Shown: positions 1 to 10,319 of the stretch, one piece after another | Numbering within the stretch: position 1 is the first letter of the stretch | Layout of the letters: each line of letters starts with the position of its first letter | NCBI GenBank assembly: GCA_951812925.1 | Contig: OX638370.1 | Coordinates: 83,310,004 to 83,374,003, forward strand | Direction of reading: 5' to 3' | DNA: 64,000 nucleotides | From: Calliopum simillimum | Lineage: Eukaryota; Arthropoda; Insecta; Diptera; Lauxaniidae | Made by a program: the position numbers and the translations under genes | The notes under the pieces: model-generated | What the model saw: only the letters and a program-made list of their open reading frames with translations | Told to the model about the DNA's origin: nothing | The model's database searches: none

Positions 1-61
1 CAAAGTTATTTTTTCTCCAATTAATAGATTTTAATACTCTGCCACTATGGCATATTTACGT

Positions 62-375
62 TGTACTTTAGGCTTTAACACAGAGAACGAGGCGTGGCAG
101 GTGTAAAAAAGCATATATGTTCTTGATTAACGTCAACTCCTGAGTCGATATAGCTTTGTCAGTGTGTGGAAATATTTTTAACGAAGCAAATTAATTTGTT
201 GAAATTTTGTACGTCGTCAAAGTTAGCTCGACGGATTGACAATGGGCGAAATCGGTTAACGGATACACTAGACCTATCGTTAAAATTAAAAATTTAAAAA
301 AAAACTTGCTCCCAGGCGCTAAAAAGTTTTCTATTGGTGTAAGTATCAAGCATAACAGAAGTCGCATTTCAGAAC
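62..375 (+). repeat. Diverged copy of dispersed repeat (same family as 1075-1400)
   Basis: The order 'GAGGCGTGGCAG ... TTCTTGAT ... CTCCTGAGTCGATATAG ... AAGTTAGCTCG ... GAAATCGGT' is shared with 1095-1370. The part from about 259 (AGACCTATC, TGCTCCCAGG, CTAAAAAGTTTTCTATT) is shared with 13220-13300. It is therefore a non-coding dispersed repeat. No termini are evident. Confidence 0.65.
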
Positions 376-954
376 AAAAGGGCTTATTTCCATATAATTT
401 CATAGAAATTTTTAGAGTTTGATACAAAAAGACGTATTTTGAATAGTGACCAAAAAAACTTTTAATATTTTTTATATGCCCCAGGCTATATAGGTGCTTA
501 CATACCATGCCTATAGACATCAAAATAAACTTCCAAATGGTGAAATAAGAGTGGTTTTGAAACAAAAGGGCTTATTTCCAAACGTTTCAGAACAAAATGG
601 CTTATTTCCAAATGTTTTTTTCTTTTTGCAATTACTGCAAATATGTTACTACGAAAATTTTAAGGGGATAAGAATCTTTGGTCAACTCACTATAATTCAG
701 GAAACATTAAAAACAAATATGTTTTTGTAAACAGCCCATAAAATTTTTTTCTCATTACTGAAAATTTGTTTGGCATGGTTTTACGCCCTTTTGAAAAATA
801 ACTCCTCATTTGTTGATAATTACCAAATATATGTTTGAATATAAAGACCTTTATTATTTTTTATTAAGGCCTTTATTATTATTAATCTTTTTATTAATTA
901 GGAACTAACATGACAATAAAATTATAAATAAAATTATAAAATAAAATTATTATT
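376..954. other. AT-rich stretch, nothing recognised
   Basis: Contains a short direct repeat (CAAAAGGGCTTATTTCCA-like copies near 375, 565 and 592) and AT-rich spacer. The short open frames here lack domain features. Confidence 0.5.
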
Positions 955-1040
955 AAAAAAAAACACTTTCTTGTCTGGGATTCGAACATACAACCTCCAG
1001 GATATCAGTCAAACGTCTTATACATTCAGCTAACTCAATA
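955..1040 (-). repeat. tRNA-like module, left flank of foldback A
   Basis: Read on the minus strand: GTTAGCTGAATG (A-box-like) is followed about 40 bp later by TGTTCGAATCCCAGAC (B-box/T-arm-like), then AAGAAAGTG and an A/T tract. It is the inverted partner of 2622-2706 (about 40 bp with few mismatches around the T-arm). No complete cloverleaf was folded, so it is a tRNA-derived module or relic rather than a tRNA gene. Confidence 0.55.
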
Positions 1041-1044
1041 CTTT

Positions 1045-1207
1045 TTATACCCTACACCCAGGGTATATTCACTTTGTCCATCCGTTTGTAACGCAGAGAA
1101 GGAGGCGTGGCAGATACAGAAAAGTATATATATTCTTGATCAGTGTCACCTCCTGAGTCGATATAGCCATGTCCGTCTGTCTGGCTGGCTGGCTGGCTGG
1201 CTGGCTG

Positions 1208-1239
<32 letters not shown>

Positions 1240-1720
1240 GCTGGGTGGCTGGCTGGCTGTGTGTTGAAATACACTTTTTGGGAAAACTGAGCAAGATAAT
1301 TCAATGAAATTTGGTACACTGCCTCCGTCGTCGAAGTTAGCTCGGGGGATTGAAAATGAGCAAAATCGGTCAACAGACACGCCTACCGCCCATACAAAAA
1401 TTATATTCAAAATGAAATTTTAGGAGTATTTTTCACGACAATGCAACCACAATACACATAAATACTACAAATTGTAAGCGCAAGCTCTGATAAAAAACTG
1501 AGCGAATTCGGACAAGAGGGCGTGACACCTCTCCTATAAGCAAAAGCTTCAAAACGCTATACTGAAAACATTTTTTGAGATAATCCAACCAAATTTCACT
1601 CTGACACTAAAAACTATAAATGCAAGCTCTGAACAAAAACTGGGTGTACTCGGACAAGAGGGCGTGGCACCTCTCATATAAGCAAAATTTTCAAAATACT
1701 GCAGTGTAGGGTATTTATTT
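1045..1720. mobile_element. Non-autonomous element with ATACCCTACAC ends
   Basis: It starts ATACCCTACAC and ends GTGTAGGGTAT, an 11-bp terminal inverted match. It sits inside the left side of foldback A, interrupting the pairing with the right side. The interior has the dispersed-repeat text also seen at 62-375, 17270-17600 and 58610-58690 (GCAAGCTCTGA..AAAAACTGG, GGCGTGGCACCTC, CATATAAGCAAAA). No protein is encoded. Confidence 0.6.
1181..1259 (+). repeat. (CTGG)n / GGCT minisatellite
   Basis: About 19 copies of a 4-bp unit, with GGGT variants. On the minus strand this reads as repeated Gln-Pro-Ala-Ser frames, which are a by-product of the repeat and not a gene. Confidence 0.95.
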
Positions 1721-1740
1721 TTTGGCCAGGCCAAAATTAA

Positions 1741-2584
1741 CATGGCGTTTTGACCGGACTATGTGTTTCCTAGGGACTTTGACGTCCTGAATCCGAATCC
1801 CGGGTCCGTTTTTTTCCAGAACGTCTGAGAAAAATTTTTCAAGGTCATATGGAGGTCATGTGCTGTTTAGTGATAAATTGGCTAAAATTCTGAAACCAAT
1901 TTTTTATCATTGATTTCTTAGTCCTTAAAAAAAATATGTAATCAAAAAGGGTATCTCGGACCTAGTTTTGGAGATATAGCCATCGGAAGATCCGAATATA
2001 TCTTCTATGAAAACCGCTATAAGTTGGAAACTCCTGGTTGGATTTGTACAATATTGGTGTTATATGAAAGGTATTTTGACAACCTATAAAAATGTTTTGA
2101 GAATATTTTCCATTGGATTCATAGTTTTCGAGATATCAGATTTTTTGAAATTTTATGAAATTTTTTAATTACAACAACAAATAAATCAACAACACCAGCA
2201 ACAACAACAACAAAAACAACAACAACAAAAACAAAATACCTTTTATATGACACCAATATTTTTCACATCCATTCAGGGGTTCCCAACTTATAGCGGTTTT
2301 CATAGAAGATGTATGTTCTGATCTTCCGATGGCTATATCTCTGAAACTAGGTCCGAGATACTCTTTTTGCTCACATATTCTTTTTAAGACCTAAGAGCTC
2401 AATGATTGAAAATTAGTTTCAGAATTTTAGCGAACTTATCACTAAACGACACATGAACCCCATGTTGACCTCCATATGACCTTAAAATCTTTTTTCTCAG
2501 ACGTTCTGGAAAAAAACGGACCCCGGATTCGGATTCAGGACGTCAAAGTCCCTAGGAAACACATAGTCTGATCAAAACGCCATG
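1741..2584. mobile_element. Foldback A (long inverted repeat, arms about 340 bp)
   Basis: 1741-2078 pairs with 2236-2584. Outer ends are CATGGCGTTTTGACC and its complement; inner ends are AATATTGGTG/CACCAATATT. Landmarks found in both arms include CCTAGGGACTTTGACGTCC, GACGTTCTGG, AGGTCCGAGATAC, ATCTTCCGATGGCTATATC and AACCGCTATAAGTTGG. The loop is a CAA microsatellite (about 2165-2240). The pairing probably continued to the tRNA-like modules at 955-1040 and 2622-2706 before another element inserted at 1045-1720. Confidence 0.85.
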
Positions 2585-2621
2585 ACATTTTTTTTTTTTG
2601 TAAGCCTGTGTTATTATAGAT

Positions 2622-2706
2622 GGAGGTAGCTCAATGCACAAGACGTTTGTCTAATAACCTGGGGGTCGTACGTTCGAATCCCAGACAAGAAAGTGTTTTT
2701 TTTTTT
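2622..2706 (+). repeat. tRNA-like module, right flank of foldback A
   Basis: GGTAGCTCAATGCACAAGAC (A-box-like), then CGTTCGAATCCCAGAC (B-box-like) about 38 bp on, then AAGAAAGTG and a T tract. It is inverted relative to 955-1040. The acceptor stem cannot be closed over seven pairs by eye, so a functional tRNA is unlikely. Confidence 0.55.
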
Positions 2707-2939
2707 AATAATTATTTTATTTTTTTACTTTTATAGCATACATTATATTTTATGATGCACTCGAACCTCAGACAAGGTTTTTTTTTAAATTATAGAAAAT
2801 ATTTGACATTCCATCAAACAAATATAATTTTTGGCCCAATCAAAAATATTTCAAGGTCCAACTAAAGGCATATTAATATTTACCGAAATTTGTTTATTAT
2901 TATTGTAACAAATATGTTCTAGAATGTTCAATCAAATAT

Positions 2940-4710
2940 ATTTCTGTGAGGGAAACATACTCTTTTCTCAGTGTAGGTACATATGTAATTGGCACTGGGA
3001 AAAAAATGTTTAGTACAAAATAGGCGGGGTCACGCCTCGTCTTTCTAAAAAAATCAAATTTGTCATATCTCTGAAACTATTTTACACGTATAAATAAGAT
3101 TTGATTTCAGGTAACGCCCCCTCATTCTAAAAATAAAAAAAAATGGTCATATCTCTTAAACTATTTGACACAGGTGTTCGCATCATTTTATCTGAAATCA
3201 AATGTAATTCACCTGGGCCATCGATTTTTGAGCCAAAATAAAAATCGAAAATACACCGCACGCTATGAAATCTAATCGAGATATGGCAGTTTTAACATAC
3301 TGTATGATACGAAAAAAGAATTCAAAATCATAACTTTACAAAAAAAAAAAAAAAAAAAATACTATTATATTGTACATCTCTCCTATAACTGTCATATCTC
3401 GATCAAATTGCAGCCGATTTCTATTTTGCTCTAGCAAATAAAATAAAATTTGAATCGAATTGTTGTTTTAAGGTTACGGCGATTATATAGATGCAAATGG
3501 GCATTTCCATAGTAACGGGTGCGACACTTTAAGGACAATTTTTAAAATTAAAAGTAGAATTTGGTTAGCCACGCCAGAAAGGTGCCTTAACTTAAGAAGT
3601 GTCAACTATCTCGATCTTGTCAACAAATAAAAGTTTTTAAAAAAAAGTTCAATTTCAATGCTTTTTTGTACTTAATAGATGGTAACGGGTGTGACGTTAC
3701 AAACATGCTATTTTCGTTTTATGAGATTTGATCCCTCAGATCTGTAAAATTTTGCATGAAACGGTCAAAATAAATTTTTCAAGTTAATCCATTATAATAT
3801 TTTGTACAAGAATTTTCTTAGTTTGCTGCATTAAGAGATAAATAAGTTGAAAAAATAAGCTTTAAAAAAGTAATGGGTGCGACAGGAAAAAGTGACGGGT
3901 GTGACATCGTAAAAAAATATAACGTAAAATTATATCCATTATATTTAACAATATTGAAAAGAAAAAAACGTTTTTTTTTCAAAATTTTTGGTTTTTTGGA
4001 AAAATATCTCCTAAACTATAAGTCAAATGAAAAAAAAAAGTTAGTATGAAGATTATAGTGCAAGTATTTCCCTACAAATAGATATTTTTACTTTAAACGT
4101 GTAAATCACCGTTCATGAGTTATCGTAATTTTAAGCTCAACACATCACTGTGCCTACTCATAAACGGCATGCACAATTTTCCAATTTTTTTTCAATTTTT
4201 GAATTAGGATATCTCCTGAGTTGTAAGTCGTACGAAAACAGTTAAGGGGTCATTTTTATACAAAATTTTATAGGCTACAATATTGCTTCACAATATTTTT
4301 CTTTAGATGTAACCGTTAAAGAGCTATTTGCAATGATTTTTTTGATTTTGGAAGCCATTTTTCCAATATGGCGGCGCGAGCGAACACGACTCGAGGTAGC
4401 AAAGTTGATATTCTGAAAGAGCACATCGAAATCTATATAATAACTCATTTGCAAAAATCCCGCAAAACTTTCCGGCTAAAACTACCAAATGACTGTACTA
4501 AAGGGTTGGAAGGCAAAATAATAAAAAGGTAACGGGTGCGATATCGTTTACAAATGAAAAAAAAAAAAAAAACAACACTGATTTTTGGCGTTCATTTGGT
4601 ATCACGCATTTTTAAATACACTAACATTGTTACTCCCCTTTAATTTTTTTTTAATTAATTGTACTATTTTAAGCTTTTGATGTAAAATGGCAACGGGCGC
4701 GACAGAGATT
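2940..4710. repeat. Repeat with six GTAACGGGTGCGACA-type motifs
   Basis: Copies of the motif lie at 3512-3526, 3682-3696, 3870-3884, 3892-3906, 4529-4543 and 4690-4704, all on the plus strand. The segment about 3990-4520 is a repeat also found inverted at 21320-21990 (shared: CATGAACG, ATTACGATAACTCATGAACG-like text, GAGTAGGCACAG, CAATATGGCGGCG, GGTAGCAAAGTTGA). Ends are not clear. No protein is supported. Confidence 0.6.
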
Positions 4711-6250
4711 ACTTATTTTTCAAAAAATTCCCAAAACTTCATTTAAAAGACTAGAAGTACAAAACTGCTGCTCGACGTAGACAAAAGTCGGTACTTTCAG
4801 CTGATAATGGTTTTTGTTGTCAAATAGGCATATAACAGTGTTACTCAAGTGTCCCAAAAACGACTGTTTATAGTGGGACAGAAAACTGCAAAACACAGTG
4901 ATTTTTTTTTTTTTCACGAATTAAAATTAAATTTCATTTAATCTTTCTTTGATATAGCAGATGCATGTGTTTTTTATATTTTAAGCATTCAAATTTAATA
5001 AAAATGTTGATTCAATTTTTGAGTTGCGAAGGGTATGATCTCGTGGAAATACCCAAATGTATGTCTCACTTTTCTAGAGTTCAAATAGCGTTTTATCCAT
5101 TCAAAAACAAAAAAAAAAGGTGAAAAACAACACAACAAGGCGACAACGATGTTGTTAACTCCAACAGATCTGAAATCTTTTGCTCAAAGCAAAATTTACA
5201 GCAAATAAATATAAAAAAAAAGTAAAAATGAAAAGAAAAAAAGCGTCCTACAAACAAAACCTACAGCATCGCCGTAACTCGGAGAAGCTTATAATAAAAC
5301 AGAAGATAACAGTCAACTTGCTTTACAGCAGCTGCTAGCAAATCTTTCCTTAAATCAAATAAATTCGTTACGCACAAGATGTAAAATATAAAGGAAAAAG
5401 GATTTTGCCCCCATTTACTGTAAGAGATTTTTAAATTTAAATTTTCTTTTTCTTTTTTTTTTATCAAAGATATTATTTATACTTTTTATTATTTTTTTAT
5501 TTTAGTTTTTAATTGGCTTTCTCTTTGCAATTAAAATCTCCCTTATCAATCAATTCAATTTTCAAAATGTTGTGAATACCCAAATTATAAGTGAATTTCA
5601 CGCAAATCTTATATGCATGTACCTCTTTGCATGCATTACGTGCAAAATATAGATATTCCAAGTGTCAAATCTCTCAATAATCTAAATATACATTTGTATA
5701 TTTGTAAATTGCTCATATGCATATATAGATGATAGTTTTTGACCGATATTCTACTTATGTATTGGTAATTTTCAACCAGAAGCTAACCAACTGATTTACT
5801 CTGCTCTGACCAGCTACAGCTTGCGTATCCTCCTCCTCCTTCTCCTTCATTTATGAAGACCAACAAGTGATAACTTAATTTATACTGGTAGCAAATTGCC
5901 TCATCTACCGCACTTCCGCTATGGAAAGGAAGTCATTCAACACAAGCACATACAAGTAACACACATCCTTTTTGGCATAAACGCACATACACGTGCATGC
6001 CCCACACATACAAACACACAAAGAGGCAACAGGCAATCTATTACAACATCCGGTTAAAGGGATGACACAAAAAATATACATATATATACAATGTACATGG
6101 GTTATTCTTTGTGAAAACAACCACTTACATCTGTCTAAAAATTTTATGGATTAATCGTTTTTCAATGAGGCATTAATTGTAGTTGAGGTAAATCAATCAG
6201 TTTTTACTATTAAACTTAGTTAATACTATCAAAAAAATAATTTCAAATTA
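4711..6250. other. Nothing recognised
   Basis: AT-rich spacer with homopolymers and a CA-rich patch (about 5950-6020). Open frames are short and compositionally simple. I see no gene. Confidence 0.5.
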
Positions 6251-6254
6251 ATGT

Positions 6255-6449
6255 GATGATACCATAAATCCAATAGTACATGCTATAATTTGTAAAATTG
6301 ATTCAAATCAATTTGATAATACTATTAATCTAATAGTAGATAGGTAACATTGTTTGTACCACTGCAGTACTGTGGTAATATTATTTATCCAATGGTACAT
6401 CTTTGAGTTTGAACCATTGGATTAATATGATAATACTATTAATCCATTG
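6255..6449. repeat. Short array of GATAATACTATTAATCCAAT-type motifs
   Basis: Related copies lie at 6255-6279, 6314-6338, 6373-6398 and 6429-6449, with an inverted half-copy (CCATTGGATTAATA) at 6412-6428. Spacing is about 20-60 bp. It looks like the subterminal motif array of a non-autonomous element whose ends I could not find. Confidence 0.5.
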
Positions 6450-6469
6450 ACATTATAATAAAGGCAAAA

Positions 6470-7900
6470 TTAAAATAAAAAGTAACTTACGCACGCAATT
6501 TGTTTTGTTCTGCGCATGTTCAACACTGACGTCACGTTAAACGTATTCGTATTGGGTGAAAATTGTAAACAGATGAAATAATAAAATTATATTGAGAGCT
6601 AAGTTGCAAGTTGCAACGCATTGGCAACCCAGAATTGTAGTAGCTTTCATACATTTGCACGAGAGAACGAGATTGTTAACAGAGAAGAGAGCGAAAAACT
6701 ACTTTTGTTACTAATGCAGCATTTTGTAATGTAGAAATACTGAAGCAAATCGAAAGACAGGTCAGTGCAGTATTTATTTTTAGTTCTTTTGTATCCAAGT
6801 ACTGTCAAGACATTTGCACGCGACACTGAATGAAGTTTTGAAAAATTAAAACGAAAAGTCTTGAAACTCTACGAGACGTATTGTGCAGACTCTTCTTTCA
6901 AACAAAATGTGAAACTGAAATTAATTAAATGCGAAATGGTGGAAATTAATGCAATTGATACATACAACTTTTGGACAGAGGGAGGTGATCGCTTTCACAA
7001 AGAACGTCTCATATAAAATATAAGAAAAAGTTACACATAGCAACAGGCAACACTGTTGGCAACAGCAGCAGCAACAACAACAATAACACAGCGTCAAAGT
7101 GAAAAGTTTATTTGTCATATTTTTTCCCATTGAAATTGACTCCATTTTTCTAACTTTGACAAATAATGGTGTATTGCTTGTATGTTTTACATTTTTATAC
7201 ATATTTTGTCGCTATTGTTGCCCTTGTTGTTGTTGTTTTTGTTTGTTATAAATATGTTTGTTAACAATTTATTTTATCTCATCAAATTGGAGTTTATTAT
7301 CGGTTTTATTCGCATGGAAATTCTTTTTAAAAAACCGTCCAATAAAAGGTCATATTTTTCTTTTAAATGTTTAAGGGAATTCCTAGAAGATTTCATATAG
7401 TTTCATTCATTTCAGAACATGATTTTAGATTTCAGCTGTCGGCCTAACGTAATTTGTTGTAACGCTGTAAGTCGCGGGCTCGTTTATAGCGACAACGTAC
7501 AAATGAATTTGAATTTATTTTGATTATATGGAACTGCATTATTGAATTTAGTGAATTTTACAATACACCGATTGTTTTATTATTTTTATTAATTTTAAGT
7601 AAATAATGAATTAAAAACAATGAATTATTAAAATAAGAAAAGACCCCGTAATCTCTATGTATGTATTCTCCTTTAACTCCTAGGAGGAGCATAGGGCCAA
7701 TAGTTGGATAATACTTTGATGGCTTAAAGTTAATACATAGTTAGGAAAAGTTAGGTCTGGCAACACTGTTAGTTGACAGCTATCAGTTGTTTCTGAAACA
7801 GCTGTTCGACTGGAATATAAGTGTTTGTGATCAGGTTTTATGAGTCAGTCGGCAGCCAGCACTTAGCACGGTAAGTCAGCCTAGTAGTTAGCTAGTAGTA
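6470..7900. other. Nothing recognised
   Basis: Contains CAA/CAG microsatellite patches near 7060-7090 and AT-rich spacer. The segment 7740-7900 leads into the hairpin array and could be the start of the same element, but no terminus was found. Confidence 0.45.
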
Positions 7901-7920
7901 TTAGAAGTAGAGTTAGAAAA

Positions 7921-8385
7921 CCAATTCCATAGGCAACGCCGGAGTTGGTCATACAAGAGTAAGAGTAATATTGGAATTGTAATTTTGGGAACATTCCCAT
8001 AGGTAAAGCCGGGAATGATCAGATAGATAGAGCGAGCTAGAAATGGGTATTAGACAGTAGCGGGGTGGTATAAAATTCCTAAAGGCAACGCCGGGTGTGG
8101 TAGAACTAGGGGGTGATCGAGAGTAGAAGGGGCATAGTGAACGGAGAGTACTAGGCAGTAGCATAGTTGGACGATTGTGGTCTGGTAATAAAAATTCCTA
8201 TAGGCAGCGCCGGGAATGGTAGAACCAGGGGGTTATCGTAAGAAATGGGGGAGGAGTGTTAAATCACGGAAAAAAGGGAGAAATTGACGATTTTAATCGG
8301 CAACGCCGAAAGTCGCGTGAATAGATGCAGGAGCAGACTTAGTTACGGTCACCTTTTCTATAGACAACGCCGGGAATGATGGCAC
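7921..8385 (+). repeat. Array of six hairpins with conserved GGCAACGCC apex
   Basis: Hairpins at 7921-7948, 7991-8017, 8072-8100, 8191-8220, 8288-8318 and about 8348-8382. Each has a flanking stem, a linker resembling TATA or CATA, an apex GGC-AAC-GCC (variants GGTAAAGCC, GGCAGCGCC, GACAACGCC), then the other stem arm. Stem arms differ between copies yet mostly still pair: CCAATTCC/GGAGTTGG, CATTCCC/GGGAATG, ATTCC/GGAAT, CGATTTT/GAAAGTCG. The third and sixth copies pair poorly. After copies 3 and 4 the text GGTAGAAC(T/C)AGGGGGT(G/T)ATCG repeats, so part is a 117-bp tandem duplication. No ORF explains it. Confidence 0.7.
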
Positions 8386-8455
8386 GTCAGTGAGCAGAGG
8401 ATATAGGCGTCCCTTTCCCACATACGGAGAAGGATCGCGACGATTACCGACAACA

Positions 8456-8474
8456 AGGTTAGGTTAGGTTAGGG
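8456..8474 (+). repeat. Short TTAGG run
   Basis: AAGGTTAGGTTAGGTTAGG. It is flanked by ATTACCG (upstream) and CGGTAAT (downstream), so it can sit in a small hairpin loop. It matches the ancestral insect telomere unit, but flies do not use TTAGG telomeres and three units are weak. It is more likely part of a retroelement tail. Confidence 0.5.
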
Positions 8475-8580
8475 TGGCGGTAATCGCGTAAGCAAAAACC
8501 TCACATAGACCAACTAGGTCCATAGTTGCTTAGTCTTTTGCGTATAGTAGAACTTAAGTGGTACTTCTACAAACAAGGGA

Positions 8581-8682
8581 TCATTGTTTAGCAAACTCGT
8601 CAGCCCTTTCATTTCCCACAATGTTGCAGTGACTAGGAACCCACAGTAATCGTACTGAGTTATTATTGCTCAGGCTTTGCAA
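8581..8682 (-). pseudogene. LINE RNase H remnant
   Basis: The minus strand encodes SVRLLWVPSHCNIVGNERAD followed by EFAKQ and a stop. W-VP-x-H-x-N-x-x-GNE-x-AD is the C-terminal signature of the RNase H domain of R1/LOA/I-type LINEs. Only about 34 residues are readable. Downstream (lower coordinates) the frame is broken by stops. It is a dead 3' fragment. Confidence 0.8.
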
Positions 8683-9277
8683 TGATTCGTAACAACAAGG
8701 GTGTCGCCATTTTAATATAATAAGCGATGTTAGAGATGAATAAAGAAATGATAACGTTCTCGAAAGGAAACTGCTGTTGTTTTACTTAAATCTTGAAGTC
8801 TGATTTCTCTCTTAGCCGCCTGCAAAAATATAAATTTTTGGAACAAATCCTGGCAACCGTCGAACCCAAGCCCCAGCCAAAGAAAGCTTCGTTACATCGT
8901 GTTACGTAAAAATCAATTTTCGGTGCATTGCGTCGAAAAAAATTATAATTTTCTACTAATTTTTTCGCATTAACACCAACTTATTGTGATAGTACTTGTG
9001 TTCTACAGTGGATCCAATCTGGATCTGACCTCAGAAGAATCCTCAGAGCTCAAAACATCCCGAAATGTATACACTAAAAATCGATGTGGTGGCTAAGCAG
9101 TGATGGAAATTCCCATCGAAAAAAAGCTTCAATAATTTTTCGTTAAAGTTCAGTCTTTCTCTATCCCGATTTTCATAAAAATCAGTGTAGCACTTAGGAG
9201 TCTGCACAAGAAGTCTTGCTGTTTTAAGACATTGCGTTTCAAGATACTTTATTTCTTAAACCGGCTTCTTATTTATC

Positions 9278-9981
9278 ACACAGTAAAAATTTTAGTTTAA
9301 TTTTAAAACCAAAAAAAGTATTTATATAGAACAATGCCAAAAAAAGTTTAAGTTTTAAACTATTTTGGAATAAATAAAGAGAGGGAGAAAAATGAAAAAA
9401 AAAAAAATTTAAATTTAATTGAAAAAAAAAAAACAAGCCATCCATACTGAGATTCGAACCAAGGGTACAACACCTTGTGTACATAAATTACGGAGTCTTT
9501 AGCTCACTCGGCTATCAAACGTATTGGTGAAATTTGTATTTAAACAATTGAAAAAGAAAATTTTTTTTTTTTATATTGTTCTCGTTCTTTTTTTTTTGCT
9601 CTTTTCATAAATAAAGTTTTTCAAATTTTGAAACTAAAAAGTCTCTCCAAGCTAAATTAAAACTTTGATGGCATTAGTTTCAAACCAGAAGTATTAAAAT
9701 TGGCGCAGAGAATATTTTTATACCTTTCTTGGACTTATTTTAAAACTAAGAATTATTAGTTTTTTGAATTTAAAGTTATTTTAGGATTGTTTTTAAGCTA
9801 CTTTGGTATTAAAAAATTTAAAAAACTAAATGGTTTAAAAGTAAATATTTTTTTGTGATAAAATTAAAACCTACCGGAATAAATTTCAACCATTTTTGGA
9901 ATAAATTTTGAATTTAATACCAAAGCAGTTTAAAATCAATACCGAATGGAATCAATAGTAAACTATCACTTTTTACTGTGC
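9278..9981. mobile_element. Non-autonomous element with CACAGTAAAAA ends
   Basis: Left end CACAGTAAAAATTTTAGTTT; right end is the inverted form (AAACTATCACTTTTTACTGTG). The 11 outermost bases match and TAGTTTA matches a few bases in. The interior is AT-rich and contains the tRNA-like module at 9441-9526. No clear target duplication. Superfamily unknown. Confidence 0.5.
9441..9526 (-). repeat. tRNA-like module inside CACAGTAAAAA element
   Basis: On the minus strand: ATAGCCGAGTGAGCTAAAGA (A-box, type II tRNA-like) and GGTTCGAATCTCAG (B-box) with about 45 bp between. It keeps internal Pol III promoter-like boxes. Same general layout as the modules at 955-1040 and 2622-2706 but of a different sequence family. 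I could not close an acceptor stem. Confidence 0.55.
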
Positions 9982-10319
9982 ACATACTTCAGTTCAGTGT
10001 CGAGTACAAATGTATTGACAGTATTTGGATATGAAAAAAAAAAAAAACAAGAACTGCAGAGACCTGTCTCTTATGATTTGATTCAGTTAGGTTAAGTCCA
10101 TATACTGTAGTTGTAGTGTACAGAAAAAAATTCTACTTTAGTGACAAAAGTATTTTTTCGCTCCCTTCTTAAGCCATCTTTTTGCTTGTGCTCTCGCTCT
10201 TTCTCTCTCACTAACGTCAGTAAATGACACGTTTCATATTCTTCTTTTTAGGTAACAAGTACTGTCAAAATTAACAAGCAAAACAGCAACAATTTTACAG
10301 TTTACCGATTTTGACATTT

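Noticed and set aside
1052..1410. Gln/Pro/Ser-rich frames on the minus strand
   Set aside because: They come from the CTGG minisatellite read in three frames; no gene signal outside the repeat.
4368..4532. Short frame MAARANTTRGSKVDILKEHI shared with 21325-21570
   Set aside because: Of 44 codons compared, 10 differ and 9 of these change the residue. This is the opposite of protein conservation, so it is shared repeat DNA.
8456..8474. TTAGG run as telomere-derived sequence
   Set aside because: Only three units, next to a LINE scrap, and flies lack TTAGG telomeres.
9441..9526. Functional tRNA gene (also 955-1040, 2622-2706)
   Set aside because: A- and B-box-like sequences are there, but no closed acceptor stem or convincing anticodon arm.
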